Assembly (NCBI GenBank): GCA_023416745.1
Contig: JAEZHF010000087.1
Coordinates: 1 to 52,510, forward strand
DNA: 52,510 nt
Source: Bacillota bacterium
GTDB lineage: Bacteria; Bacillota; Clostridia; Christensenellales; SZUA-584
Direction of reading: 5' to 3'
Shown: positions 15,759 to 24,722 of the stretch, piece by piece
Layout of the letters: each line of letters opens with the position of its first letter
Numbering within the stretch: the stretch's first letter is position 1
Notes under the pieces: model-generated
What the model was told of the DNA's origin: nothing
What the model saw: only the letters and a program-made list of their open reading frames with translations
Databases searched by the model: none
Program-made: the position numbers and the translations under genes

Positions 15759-16985
15759 TTACGCTTTTTTCAGCACCAGACAGCTGTTGTGGCCGCCGAA
15801 CCCAAATGAGTTGGACAACGCATATTCGCAGTTTAACGCCTGTGCTTTATGCTTCACGTAGTTGAGCCTGCAGTCGTCAGCCTCTTCTTCAAGACCAACG
15901 GTCGGCGGCGCGATGCCGGCGTTCAGCGCGCAGATTGAAATCACCGCTTCAAACGCGCCTGCCGCGCCCAGCATATGGCCTGTCATCGACTTGGTGGAGC
16001 TGACGCGCAGCGCTTTGGCATGGTCGCCGAAGCAGATCTCGATGGCCGCGCTCTCGCACGCGTCGTTGAGCGGCGTGCTGGTGCCGTGCGCGTTGATATA
16101 ACCCACCTGAGTCTTGTCGATGCCTGCATCCTTCATCGCCAGCGTCATTGCGCGGGCGGCCTGTGCGCCCTCCGGCTGCGGTGCGGTGATGTGGTGCGCG
16201 TCACACGTCTGCGCGTATCCGGCCAGCTCGCCCAGCGCCTTCGCGCCGCGGCGGCGTACCGACTCCTCGCTCTCCAGCAGCATGAACGCTGCGCCTTCAC
16301 CCATCACGAAGCCCTGACGATCCTTGTCGAACGGGATGCTCGCGCGTGTTATGTCGGCGCTTTCGGACAGCGCCCCCATCTGATGAAAGCCCTGCACGGC
16401 GAGTTCGGTCATCACCGACTCCGCACCGCCCACCAGTATCGCGTCCGCTCTCCCCTCTTTGACCATGTAATACGCCTGGCCGATGGCGTCCGCGCCCGAT
16501 GAACATGCCGTCACAATGGCAAAACACGGGCCGTAAAGACCCAGCTTGATCGCGATCATACCGCCCGTGGTATTGATGATGGCCTTCGGGATGAACAGTG
16601 AGGACACGCTGCGCGGTCCATTGGTTCTGAGCTCCTCATACTGCTCACAGATCACGTCCAGCCCGCCCATGCCGCTGCCCAGCAGCACGCCCACGCGCTC
16701 CGCGTCAAAGCCCGCCTCCTGCATGCCGCTCTGCTCCCAGGCCTGCATCGCGGCCACTATCGCCATCTGCGTAAACCGCGCCATGCGCTTGGCCTCGCGC
16801 TTACTCACGTATGGCTCCGGTGTGAAGTTCTTCACCTGTCCGGCTGCGAATATCTGCGTCAGCTCGGAATCAAAGCTCTCTGGTGTACTGATGCCGGACA
16901 CACCGTCCGCAGCCGACTTGAAACACTCTTCCGCACTCATGCCGATGGGCGACACCGCGCCCATTCCGGTTATGTAAACTTTCAT
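15759..16985 (-). CDS. fabF: 3-oxoacyl-ACP synthase II FabF
   Basis: A 408-residue condensing enzyme that extends acyl-ACP with malonyl-ACP. Cys161 in TACSSGADAIG is the acyl-binding nucleophile, with the two catalytic histidines in NAHGTSTPLND and TKSMTGHMLGAAG; FGFGGHNSCL is near the end. The start is ATG 16985 (MKVYITGMGAVSP), the normal N-terminus of the family. The reading frame stays open a further 264 bases upstream, but that part overlaps the end of fabG and is not coding. It is 23 bp downstream of fabG in the operon. Confidence 0.96.
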   Translation of the reverse strand: MKVYITGMGAVSPIGMSAEECFKSAADGVSGISTPESFDSELTQIFAAGQVKNFTPEPYVSKREAKRMARFTQMAIVAAMQAWEQSGMQEAGFDAERVGVLLGSGMGGLDVICEQYEELRTNGPRSVSSLFIPKAIINTTGGMIAIKLGLYGPCFAIVTACSSGADAIGQAYYMVKEGRADAILVGGAESVMTELAVQGFHQMGALSESADITRASIPFDKDRQGFVMGEGAAFMLLESEESVRRRGAKALGELAGYAQTCDAHHITAPQPEGAQAARAMTLAMKDAGIDKTQVGYINAHGTSTPLNDACESAAIEICFGDHAKALRVSSTKSMTGHMLGAAGAFEAVISICALNAGIAPPTVGLEEEADDCRLNYVKHKAQALNCEYALSNSFGFGGHNSCLVLKKA

Positions 16986-17008
16986 ATTCTCTTTACCCTT
17001 TCCAAACG

Positions 17009-17743
17009 CTAAATCACCATACCGCCATCCACGACGATCACCTGACCGGTGACATACGATGCACCGTCGCCGCACAGGAACGCGACCATGTCGGCCACGT
17101 CCTCCGGTTTGCCGAAACGCCCCAGCGGAATTCCCTGCTTCATGGCCTGCTTCACGTCGTCGCTCAGCTTGTCGGTCATCGCCGTTTCGATGAAGCCAGG
17201 GGCCACCGCGTTCACACAGATACCGCGCTTGGCAACTTCCTTGGCGCACGACTTGGTGAGGCCGATGATGCCGGCCTTGGAGGCGGCGTAGTTGGCCTGT
17301 CCCGCATTGCCCGTGATGCCCACCACCGACGTGATGTTCACGATGCGTCCGCTGCGCTTGCGCGCCATGTGTGCCATGCCCTCGCGCGAGCAGTAGAAGC
17401 AGCTGTCCAGGTTCGCCCGCAGCACGCGGTGATACTGCTCATCCGTCATGCGCATGATCAACCCGTCGTCCGTCACGCCCGCGTTGTTGACCAACGCGTC
17501 CAGACCGCCCAGCTCACTGATGCAGGTCTGCACCAGCCGTTTGCATTCCACCGGATCGGTGAGATCGGCGGAAACCGCGACGGCGCGCTGCCCCAGCGCT
17601 TCTATCTGCCGGCAAACGTCCGCGGCCTGTTCTGCGCCGCTCCGGTAGTGTACAGCCACGTCGTATCCGGCTTGGGCGAGCTTTATGCAGACTGCCTGCC
17701 CGATGCCGCCGCTGCCGCCGGTAACCAATGCCGTTTTGCTCAT
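17009..17743 (-). CDS. fabG: 3-oxoacyl-ACP reductase FabG
   Basis: A 244-residue NADPH-dependent short-chain reductase that reduces 3-oxoacyl-ACP. It has TGGSGGIG near the N-terminus, NNAGVTDDGL, the catalytic Tyr-Lys in ANYAASKAGIIGLTKS, and YVTGQVIVVDGGMVI at the end, all typical of FabG. ATG 17743 is preceded by GGAGG seven bases away and overlaps the fabD stop in ATGA, so translation is probably coupled. An in-frame ATG 18 bases upstream is less well placed. Confidence 0.96.
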   Translation of the reverse strand: MSKTALVTGGSGGIGQAVCIKLAQAGYDVAVHYRSGAEQAADVCRQIEALGQRAVAVSADLTDPVECKRLVQTCISELGGLDALVNNAGVTDDGLIMRMTDEQYHRVLRANLDSCFYCSREGMAHMARKRSGRIVNITSVVGITGNAGQANYAASKAGIIGLTKSCAKEVAKRGICVNAVAPGFIETAMTDKLSDDVKQAMKQGIPLGRFGKPEDVADMVAFLCGDGASYVTGQVIVVDGGMVI

Positions 17744-18669
17744 TTGTCTTCCTCCCCGCATTCGCTTATGAAAGCCTCCAGCGTTTCCGCGCCGCCCACC
17801 GACTTAACGGACGCCGCCTTGCCCGCGCGCCGCTTTAGCAGCTTGGCGAGCACGTTGCCGGGGCCGATCTCCACGAACCGCGTTACGCCGTCCGCCAGCA
17901 TGTGTTCCACGCCGTCGTGCCAGCGCACACGCGCGCGCATCTGCTCACACAGCAGCCCCCGGATATCCGCGTCCGGCGGATAAGGCGCTCCCAGCGCGTT
18001 GCTGTATACCGTGCCGCTCATGGGGCCCAGTTCCGTCTTTTGAAGCTCTGCCGCGAACTGCTCAGCCGCGTCATTCAGCAGCGGGCAGTGCGACGGCCCC
18101 CGGACGGCCAGAAACGTGACCATCTTGGCGCCGGCCTGCTCCATCGCGTCCTTGATCTCGGTGAGGTCGTCCATTCGCCCGCCCAGTACCGTCTGCTGCT
18201 CCGACAGGTGGTTCGCGAGGTACACCCCGGGATAGGCCTTGATAGCCTCCTCCACCTGCTCCGCGGTGAAACCGATCACCGACAGCATGCCGCCCTCTCC
18301 GGGCGGTATTGCGCCGTCCATGATCGCGCCGCGCTTCCTGACCAGCGCCGCCCCTTGCTCCGGCAAGATCACACCCGCCGCGCAGAGCGCGCTGTATTCA
18401 CCCAGCGACAGACCGGCATAGATGTCCGCGCGGATGCCCTCGGCTTGAATGGCCTTGAGCAGCGACACGGTATGCGCGAATATGGCAGGCTGTATTGTCT
18501 CGCTGCCGGTGAGCCCCGTTCCCTCAAAGCACGCCGCTTTCAAATCCAGTTCCGCGCCCGCTTCGCACAGATCAAATGTTTGACGGTAAATAACAGAATG
18601 ATTATATAAGTCCGCCCCCATACCGGGTGTCTGAGCACCCTGACCGGGGAATAAAAACGCCGTCTTCAT
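17740..18669 (-). CDS. fabD: Malonyl-CoA-ACP transacylase FabD
   Basis: A 309-residue enzyme that transfers malonyl from CoA to ACP. FPGQGAQTPGMG at the N-terminus, the nucleophile Ser88 in GLSLGEYSAL and the partner His in VRGPSHCPL are diagnostic. It overlaps fabK upstream and fabG downstream by 4 bases each (ATGA), indicating tight translational coupling within the operon. Confidence 0.96.
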   Translation of the reverse strand: MKTAFLFPGQGAQTPGMGADLYNHSVIYRQTFDLCEAGAELDLKAACFEGTGLTGSETIQPAIFAHTVSLLKAIQAEGIRADIYAGLSLGEYSALCAAGVILPEQGAALVRKRGAIMDGAIPPGEGGMLSVIGFTAEQVEEAIKAYPGVYLANHLSEQQTVLGGRMDDLTEIKDAMEQAGAKMVTFLAVRGPSHCPLLNDAAEQFAAELQKTELGPMSGTVYSNALGAPYPPDADIRGLLCEQMRARVRWHDGVEHMLADGVTRFVEIGPGNVLAKLLKRRAGKAASVKSVGGAETLEAFISECGEEDK

Positions 18670-19628
18670 TGATCCACCTCCAGCAGGCTGGCTGCATTTT
18701 TAAGTACGCTCCCGATGCGCTGCGTATCGAACAGCTCCTGAATGATGTCCGCTGCGGGCTGTATGCGGTTAATCATACATGCACACTGCCCTGCCATGAA
18801 CGAACCTTTGTCCTTGTCGCCATTCTTCACCGCGCGCTGCAGAGAGCCTTCAGCCAGCTTCTCCAGCTTCTCTACCGCATTTTCCTCATACTCAATGCAT
18901 GCAAGCTCCCTTGCGAACGGGCTTCTCAGCAAGCGCACCGGATAGCCCGTGACGCGGCCTGTCACCTTGCTGTCGATGTCCCTGGCTTTAATAACCCGTT
19001 CTTTATATGCCTCGTGCACCGTGCACTCTTCGGCCAGTATGAACCGCGTGCCCACCTGTACGCCTTTAGCGCCCAGGCAGAATGCCGCCGCTACGGTATC
19101 CGCATCGAATATGCCGCCCGCCGCGACCACAGGAATGCTCACGCTGCGTGCGATGTCCGGCCACAGCACCATCGAAGTCAGTTCGCCGATGTGTCCGCCC
19201 GCCTCGCAGCCCTCCGCGATCACGAAATCCGCACCCATGCGTTCCATCTTAATTGCCAGAGCGCGGCTGGCCACCACAGGCGCGACCACGCAGCCCGCAG
19301 CTTTCCATCGCTTAATGTATTGTCCCGGGTTGCCCGCGCCGGTAATGACCACCGGAACATGCATATCAGCCGCCAAAGCAGCCACTTCCGCCACATACGG
19401 ACTCAACAGCATCACATTAAGACCAAAAGGTTTATCCGTTTTAGCACGTACCAGATTAACTTGAGATTCCACCCAGTCGGGCGGCGCGTTACCCGCCGCG
19501 ATGACCCCGAGTCCGCCCGCCATGGATACGGCGGCGGCAAGGTCTGCATCAGAGACCCATGCCATGCCGCCCTGTATCAGCGGGTACTCAGTTTTCGTCA
19601 GCGCGCAGATGCTGCGGCTGTATTTCAT
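18666..19628 (-). CDS. fabK: Enoyl-ACP reductase II FabK
   Basis: A 320-residue FMN-dependent TIM-barrel enzyme for the last reduction of the fatty acid cycle. Features are YPLIQGGMAWVSDADLAAAV, GLGVIAAG, GLNVMLLSP, VVAAGGIFDADTVAAAF, GAKGVQVGTRF and the C-terminal GSFMAGQ. The nitronate monooxygenase family is similar, but the position in a fab operon beside acpP and fabD makes FabK the right call. No FabI or FabL is seen, so triclosan-insensitive enoyl reduction is expected. The start overlaps the acpP stop in ATGA. Confidence 0.94.
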   Translation of the reverse strand: MKYSRSICALTKTEYPLIQGGMAWVSDADLAAAVSMAGGLGVIAAGNAPPDWVESQVNLVRAKTDKPFGLNVMLLSPYVAEVAALAADMHVPVVITGAGNPGQYIKRWKAAGCVVAPVVASRALAIKMERMGADFVIAEGCEAGGHIGELTSMVLWPDIARSVSIPVVAAGGIFDADTVAAAFCLGAKGVQVGTRFILAEECTVHEAYKERVIKARDIDSKVTGRVTGYPVRLLRSPFARELACIEYEENAVEKLEKLAEGSLQRAVKNGDKDKGSFMAGQCACMINRIQPAADIIQELFDTQRIGSVLKNAASLLEVDQ

Positions 19629-19852
19629 CCCTTCTTTGCCTCCAGATAAGCCACCAGCTCACCCACGGTGTGGATGTCCTTGATCTCCTCGTTGGGGATC
19701 TTGACGCCCGTCTGCTTCTCAAGGTCGATCAGCATTTCCACCATGTCCAGCGAATCCATCGAGAAATCCTCGACAAAGCGGCTGTCCGAAGTGATGTCGC
19801 CGCGTTCCAGTTCAAGCTGTTCCACAAGGTTTTTGATAATAAGTTCTTCCAT
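19625..19852 (-). CDS. acpP: Acyl carrier protein
   Basis: A 75-residue acidic helical carrier. Ser34 in the motif DSLDMVEML is where the 4'-phosphopantetheine arm is attached. AAGGAG lies seven bases before the ATG. The gene sits between fabH and fabK, as in streptococcal and clostridial fab clusters, and overlaps fabK by four bases. Confidence 0.96.
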   Translation of the reverse strand: MEELIIKNLVEQLELERGDITSDSRFVEDFSMDSLDMVEMLIDLEKQTGVKIPNEEIKDIHTVGELVAYLEAKKG

Positions 19853-19867
19853 TTTAATTCTCCTTTT

Positions 19868-20854
19868 TTAAAGTGATATTGTCCAATCCACCACGATGCC
19901 GCCGCAGGTCAGTCCGGCTCCGAAGGCGACAAGGGCAACCCTGTCCCCCTTTTGCAGCCAGCCCTTTTTGCATGCGTCATACAGGGCGATCGGTATGGTC
20001 GCTGATGATGTGTTCGCGTAATCCGCGATATTTAAAAAGAATTGGTCGGCGTTATAGTCCAGCCTTCTCTTTAAATAGTCAATGATTTTTTCATTGGCCT
20101 GATGCGGGACGATCTTGGTAAACGGCTTATCGCCGCAGATGTCGAGCAGCTGCTGCAAAACGTCGCCCGCCGCGCCGACGGCGTAGGAAAACACCTCGCG
20201 ACCGTCCATATGGATGTAATCGCGTTTGGCCTGCGTTTCGTCGATGCTGTTAAACGGGGTTTTGCGTTCGTCCCTTCTGCAGATGATGACGTCCTGGTGG
20301 TCCGGCGTACCGCTCAGTATGGGGAAGTGCAGCCGGGGCGTGTCGCTTCTCTTCAGCACCACCGCACCGGCGCCGTCGCCGAACAGCACACAGGTGGTCC
20401 TGTCCGCCCAGTCGGTGTATGTGGAAAGCGTTTCAGAGGAAACCACGAGCGCGGCTTTGAGATTCAGCGTGTCCATCAGGCTCGCTGCTGTGGACAGCGC
20501 GTAGACAAAGCCCGAGCATCCCGCGTTCACATCCATATTGGCGCAGTTCTCAATGCCCAGCGTCTTTTGGACGTAGCCTGACATGCCCGGCGTGACCAGC
20601 TCGCTGGTAATGGTGCTGGCGATGATCAAACCGATATCGTTTTGGTCAATACCCGACTGCTCGATCGCGCCGCGGGCGACTTCAACAGCCATATCGATGG
20701 ACTTTTCACCCGTTGATATATGCCTCGTGCTGATGCCGGTGCGCTTCTTAATCCACTCGTCGTTGGTGTCTACCAGCTTTTCCAAGTCAAAATTCGTTAC
20801 TGTTCTTTCGGGCACCTTGATGGCGATGCCTGCTATTTCTACGGAAGCTAACAA
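19868..20854 (-). CDS. fabH: 3-oxoacyl-ACP synthase III FabH
   Basis: A 328-residue initiating condensing enzyme that joins an acyl-CoA primer with malonyl-ACP. The catalytic triad is Cys113 (NAGCSGFVYAL), the His of VPHQANEKII and the Asn of IADYANTSSATIPI. The N-terminal TNDEWIKKRTGISTRHI is typical. The start appears to be TTG 20854, with GAGAGG upstream; no ATG is available. It lies between accA (45 bp upstream) and acpP (15 bp downstream). Whether it primes branched chains cannot be told. Confidence 0.95.
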   Translation of the reverse strand: MLASVEIAGIAIKVPERTVTNFDLEKLVDTNDEWIKKRTGISTRHISTGEKSIDMAVEVARGAIEQSGIDQNDIGLIIASTITSELVTPGMSGYVQKTLGIENCANMDVNAGCSGFVYALSTAASLMDTLNLKAALVVSSETLSTYTDWADRTTCVLFGDGAGAVVLKRSDTPRLHFPILSGTPDHQDVIICRRDERKTPFNSIDETQAKRDYIHMDGREVFSYAVGAAGDVLQQLLDICGDKPFTKIVPHQANEKIIDYLKRRLDYNADQFFLNIADYANTSSATIPIALYDACKKGWLQKGDRVALVAFGAGLTCGGIVVDWTISL

Positions 20855-20899
20855 CCCTTATGTCCTCTCTATTCTACTAAGTTATTGCAGCGGGCTCGC

Positions 20900-21739
20900 T
20901 CAGAGCCCCCTCATGTTCAGGAATTTCTGGTGCCGGTTCTCCACCAGCCGGTCGGGCGTCACGCGTGTGAGCCGCCGCAGCGCGACGCGTATCACCCGGC
21001 GGATGTCCTCCACGCTGGCGTCCATATCGAAGCGCGAAAAGCCCTCCGGTTCACGGATGACGCTGTCCACGATATGAAACTGCTTCAAATCCGCCGCCGT
21101 CAGTTTTAAGTTTTTGGCTGCCTCCTGCGCCATGGAGCTGTCCTTGAACAGTATGGACGCGCAGCCCTCGGGCGATATCACCGAGAAGTAACTGTTTTCC
21201 AGCATGATCAGCCGGTCTGCCAGCGACAGAGCCAGCGCACCGCCGCTGCCGCCTTCGCCGATGATGATGGAAATGATGGGCGTTCTGACCGTTGCCATCG
21301 CGCGCAGATGTTCCGCGATGATGAGCCCCTGCCCCTTGGCCTCCGCGTCCACACCGCAGTAAGCCCCCGGCGTGTCCACGAGGCAGATCACCGGCCGCTG
21401 GAACTTCTCGGCCTGCTGAAGCGCCCGCATCGATTTGCGGTAGCCCTCCGGATTCGGCATGCCAAAGTTGCAGCGCATGCGCTCCTCCAGCGTGTGCCCC
21501 TTCTGCTGGCCGATCACCGTCACCGGACAGTTCTCGAACCACGCAATAGCGGTTACGATTGCCTCGTCGTCGCCCATGCATTTGTCGCCCTTGACTTCAA
21601 ACACGCCATGAAACAGTTTGGTGAGATAATCGCGTGCCTGCGGCCTGTTCTCTTTTCGGGCGTTCATCACGCGATCCCAAGCCAGCTCCTGGGGTTCGCC
21701 CGCGCCGTTATTCGGCGGTTGTATTTCGTTTAAAGACAT
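20900..21739 (-). CDS. accA: Acetyl-CoA carboxylase carboxyltransferase subunit alpha
   Basis: A 279-residue crotonase-fold subunit that, with AccD, moves the carboxyl group from biotin to acetyl-CoA. VICLVDTPGAYCGVDAEAKGQ, IIGEGGSGGALALSLADR and SVISPEGCASILF mark the active face. It is shorter than the E. coli protein (319), mainly at the N-terminal helices, as in other Firmicutes. Its ATG lies 32 bases inside the end of accD. Confidence 0.95.
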   Translation of the reverse strand: MSLNEIQPPNNGAGEPQELAWDRVMNARKENRPQARDYLTKLFHGVFEVKGDKCMGDDEAIVTAIAWFENCPVTVIGQQKGHTLEERMRCNFGMPNPEGYRKSMRALQQAEKFQRPVICLVDTPGAYCGVDAEAKGQGLIIAEHLRAMATVRTPIISIIIGEGGSGGALALSLADRLIMLENSYFSVISPEGCASILFKDSSMAQEAAKNLKLTAADLKQFHIVDSVIREPEGFSRFDMDASVEDIRRVIRVALRRLTRVTPDRLVENRHQKFLNMRGL

Positions 21740-22613
21740 CGTCGTATATTCCCTCTATAAAGGTTTTGGGGCGGCCTTCGCAGCTGTGCAGCGCCAGCAG
21801 AGCCGCCAGCGTTTCGCGCATATCCTTGCGCTCCACAATACGATCGAGCAGGCCATGTTCATACAGATACTCCGCCGTCTGGAAGCCCTCCGGCAATTTG
21901 TCGCGTACCGTCTGCTCGATGACGCGCGGGCCCGCAAAGCCGATCAGTGCACCCGGCTCCGCAATGGTGATATCGCCCTGCATCGCAAAGCTGGCCGTCA
22001 CGCCGCCGGTGGTGGGGTGCGTCAGCACGTTGATGTGCAGCAGCCCCTTGGCACTGTGCCGTGCCAGCGCGATGGTGGTGCGGGACATCTGCAGCAGCGA
22101 CAGTATGCCCTCCTGCATGCGCGCTCCGCCCGACGCGCAGAAGATGATGAGCGGCAGCTTGTTGAGCGTGGCAAACTCCGCAATGATGACGATCTTTTCG
22201 CCCACCACGGTGCCCATGCTGCCCATCATGAAGTACGAGTCCATCACGGCGATGGCGGTGCGCAGCCCCTTGATGGTGGCCTTGCCGATCACCACGCCCT
22301 CCTGCATCTTGGACTTGTCTCGTTCGCTGGCCATCTTGGTTTTGTAACCGGGGAACGAGAGCGGGTCCTTGCTCTCCGCCTCGCGCTCAATCTCGATAAA
22401 GCTGCCGGTGTCCACGATGGTCTCGATACGCCGGTATGCGGGCTGACGGAACAGCGTACCGCAATAAGGGCAGACACTATCGCCTGCATGGATGATTTCC
22501 GCGACCATGTCGCGTCCGCAGCCGCCGCAGCGCAGCATCTGTAATGCTGCACCCGGCATGCTGATGTTTTCTTCGGGTGTTCCCGTCGTTACTTTTTCAT
22601 TGAACAGATTCAT
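21708..22613 (-). CDS. accD: Acetyl-CoA carboxylase carboxyltransferase subunit beta
   Basis: The partner of AccA in the carboxyltransferase. A CxxC-x-CxxC zinc ribbon (CGGCG and CPYCG, about 29-55) precedes the crotonase fold with IFCASGGARMQEGILSLLQM, HPTTGGVTASFAM and ALIGFAGPRVIEQT. The start chosen is ATG 22613 (MNLFNEK), giving 301 residues. It shares ATGA with the accC stop, while the longer frame upstream would lie inside accC. Confidence 0.95.
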   Translation of the reverse strand: MNLFNEKVTTGTPEENISMPGAALQMLRCGGCGRDMVAEIIHAGDSVCPYCGTLFRQPAYRRIETIVDTGSFIEIEREAESKDPLSFPGYKTKMASERDKSKMQEGVVIGKATIKGLRTAIAVMDSYFMMGSMGTVVGEKIVIIAEFATLNKLPLIIFCASGGARMQEGILSLLQMSRTTIALARHSAKGLLHINVLTHPTTGGVTASFAMQGDITIAEPGALIGFAGPRVIEQTVRDKLPEGFQTAEYLYEHGLLDRIVERKDMRETLAALLALHSCEGRPKTFIEGIYDDVFKRNTTAE

Positions 22614-23971
22614 GGCCGACCTCTCATGAAGCGGTGAATGAACACCTGCTCGATCCATTTGGTATGTATGCTGCCCGACTGAAAGTCCGGGTCGGCCAGC
22701 ATGGCACGCGCAAATTCGGCGTTGTGGCTGATGCCGTCAATCTTCAGCTCCGCCAGCGCGCCCGCGCACAGCCGGATGGCTTCGTCGCGGTCATCGCCCG
22801 TCCCGATGAGTTTTAATACCATCGAGTCATAATACGGCGATATCTCGTCGCCCGCCGCGTAGCCGGTATCGATGCGGATGCCGTTGCCGCCCGGCAGCGC
22901 CATCCCCTTTATGATGCCCGGAGACGGACGAAAGCTCTCGGACGGATCCTCCGCGTTGATGCGGCATTCGATGGAATGGCCGCGCGGAATCAGAGATTCC
23001 TGCGGCACGCTGATATGATGCCCCATCGCCACCTGAATCTGCGCCTTGACGAGATCAAGCCCGTAAAGGCTCTCGGTGACCGGGTGTTCCACCTGTATGC
23101 GCGCGTTCATCTCCATGAAGAAGAAGCGGCCATCCTTCGCCAGCAAAAACTCCACGGTACCCGCATTTTTGTAATTCACGCACCGGGCAATGTCCACGGC
23201 AGTCTGCTGTATCTTCGCCAAGACGTCGGGATCCACATTGGCCGCCGGCGCTTCCTCCAGCAGCTTCTGATTCTTGCGCTGCAGGCTGCATTCCCGTGTA
23301 CCCAGATGCAGCACGTGGCCATGTTCATCCGCCAGTATCTGCACCTCGATGTGGCGCGCCTCGGGCAGGTACGCCTCCAGATAGACGCTGCCGTCGCCAA
23401 AGGCCATCTCCGCTTCACGGCACACCAACGAGAACTCCTTCTCCAGCGCCGAGGCGTCCTGAACCACGCGGATGCCCTTGCCGCCGCCGCCTCTGGCCGC
23501 CTTGATCATCAGCGGAAATCCGATCTCCTTAGCGATTGCTGCCGCTTCCTTTGCGCCGCCCACGGTGCCGTTTGAGCCCGGGACGATGGGGAAACCGTTT
23601 TTGATCATCGTGTCGCGCGCCATCTGTTTGTCGCCCAGCATCAGCATCGTCTCCGGGTCCGGCCCGATGAACTTGATGCCTTCTTCCGTGCAGGCCCGCG
23701 CAAACGCTTCGTTTTCCGACAGAAAGCCAACGCCCGGGTGGATCATATCCGCCCCGTAAGCCTTCGCCGCCGCGAGTATGCTGTCGATGTTGAGATAGCT
23801 CTTGTCCGCGGGACGCGGCCCGATGCACACGCTGGCGTCCGCCAGCCTGACGGGCATGCCGCCCTCGTCGTTTTCGGAAAACACAGCCACAGTTTTGAGG
23901 CCCAGCTTCTTGCAGGTGCGGATGATGCGCACCGCGATCTCGCCCCTGTTGGCAACCAGTACGGTGCTCAT
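22610..23971 (-). CDS. accC: Biotin carboxylase subunit of acetyl-CoA carboxylase
   Basis: A 453-residue ATP-grasp enzyme that carboxylates the biotin of AccB with bicarbonate and ATP. VLVANRGEIAVRIIRTCKKLG opens the N-terminal domain. The ATP-grasp loop is KAARGGGGKGIRVV, and the active site includes EMNARIQVEHPVTE and the C-terminal RINAEDP. Its start is one base after the accB stop and its stop overlaps the accD start. Confidence 0.96.
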   Translation of the reverse strand: MSTVLVANRGEIAVRIIRTCKKLGLKTVAVFSENDEGGMPVRLADASVCIGPRPADKSYLNIDSILAAAKAYGADMIHPGVGFLSENEAFARACTEEGIKFIGPDPETMLMLGDKQMARDTMIKNGFPIVPGSNGTVGGAKEAAAIAKEIGFPLMIKAARGGGGKGIRVVQDASALEKEFSLVCREAEMAFGDGSVYLEAYLPEARHIEVQILADEHGHVLHLGTRECSLQRKNQKLLEEAPAANVDPDVLAKIQQTAVDIARCVNYKNAGTVEFLLAKDGRFFFMEMNARIQVEHPVTESLYGLDLVKAQIQVAMGHHISVPQESLIPRGHSIECRINAEDPSESFRPSPGIIKGMALPGGNGIRIDTGYAAGDEISPYYDSMVLKLIGTGDDRDEAIRLCAGALAELKIDGISHNAEFARAMLADPDFQSGSIHTKWIEQVFIHRFMRGRP

Positions 23972-23972
23972 G

Positions 23973-24401
23973 CTACTTGCCTCCGGCGATGCGGAACAGC
24001 GCGTCGTTCGCCGACACCGTCTGACCGTCCTTCACCAGTACGCTGACGATCACGCCGCTCACGGAAGCGCTGATTTCGTTCATCGTCTTCATCGCTTCGA
24101 TGATGCAGACAGGGTCGCCCTTGGACACCTGCTTACCTGCCTTCACGAACGGCTCGGCTCCCGGTTCCTTCGCCGCATAAAATACGCCCGATATGGGCGA
24201 GCGAATCACTTCGCCTTCTTCCTGCTCCTCTGTCTTGGGCAATACGCCCTCCGCTGCGGGAGCAAACGACTGCACCGCAGGCTGCGGCAGCCCTCCCCCG
24301 CGTTCCAGGCATAGTTTCACGTCCTGATACTGTATCTCTATTCTGTTGAATGAAGATTTTTCCGCCCGGTCCATCAGTTTAAATACTGCGTCCAGATCCA
24401 T
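23973..24401 (-). CDS. accB: Biotin carboxyl carrier protein of acetyl-CoA carboxylase
   Basis: A 142-residue carrier. Lys105 in IEAMKTMNEI is the biotinylated residue. The N-terminal helix (1-34) is followed by a Pro/Ala-rich linker and the biotinyl domain (about 65-142). ATG 24401 is preceded by AAGGAGG six bases away; a longer frame to 24449 would include the leader. It is the first gene of the acc-fab operon, behind a 320-bp control region. Confidence 0.95.
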   Translation of the reverse strand: MDLDAVFKLMDRAEKSSFNRIEIQYQDVKLCLERGGGLPQPAVQSFAPAAEGVLPKTEEQEEGEVIRSPISGVFYAAKEPGAEPFVKAGKQVSKGDPVCIIEAMKTMNEISASVSGVIVSVLVKDGQTVSANDALFRIAGGK

Positions 24402-24454
24402 CAGTCGCCTCCTTTTTTTGAGACTTTTCGATAATATGTATGATTGCATAATTT

Positions 24455-24515
24455 AAGGTTAGTACATCAAACCAACCTTGAAGCAAATAGTATCATGATG
24501 CGGCAGGTCTGTCAA
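24455..24515 (-). promoter_or_regulatory. acc-fab operon promoter with a 25-bp palindromic operator
   Basis: Minus strand TTGACA (24515-24510), a 17-base spacer and TACTAT (24492-24487) make a strong sigma-A promoter about 90 bases before accB. Directly downstream, 24455-24479 is a palindrome with arms AAGGTTAGT/ACCAACCTT (8 of 9 pairs) around a 7-base centre. Its position over the early transcribed region suits a repressor. The FabT-like MarR gene just upstream is the obvious candidate. Confidence 0.7.
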
Positions 24516-24722
24516 CGCGATCGGTCTGGCCACATCGCGCCAAAACGTTCCCTTTTATAATCAAAAATACAAATAACCGCGCATTTTGCCTGATGGCAGC
24601 CTCATTCTTTACGGTTCTGTTTCATGGACATTCACAAACCAGCCAATATGTTAAGTTATTATTGCCTGTCGTTTGTGGATATAAACAAAACGTAAAACAA
24701 GTTTTGAGAATGCTTAAGATTT
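24516..24722. other. AT-rich intergenic stretch between the accB promoter and the MarR gene
   Basis: No coding frame of note. A weak stem AAAAC/GTTTT near 24690-24710, following the MarR gene stop, might serve as a poor terminator. Otherwise I see nothing in it. The whole non-coding gap, including the accB promoter, is about 320 bp. Confidence 0.4.

Noticed and set aside
16986..17249. Long N-terminal extension of FabF
   Set aside because: The open frame continues upstream but overlaps fabG on the same strand, has no family similarity, and the normal FabF N-terminus begins at 16985.
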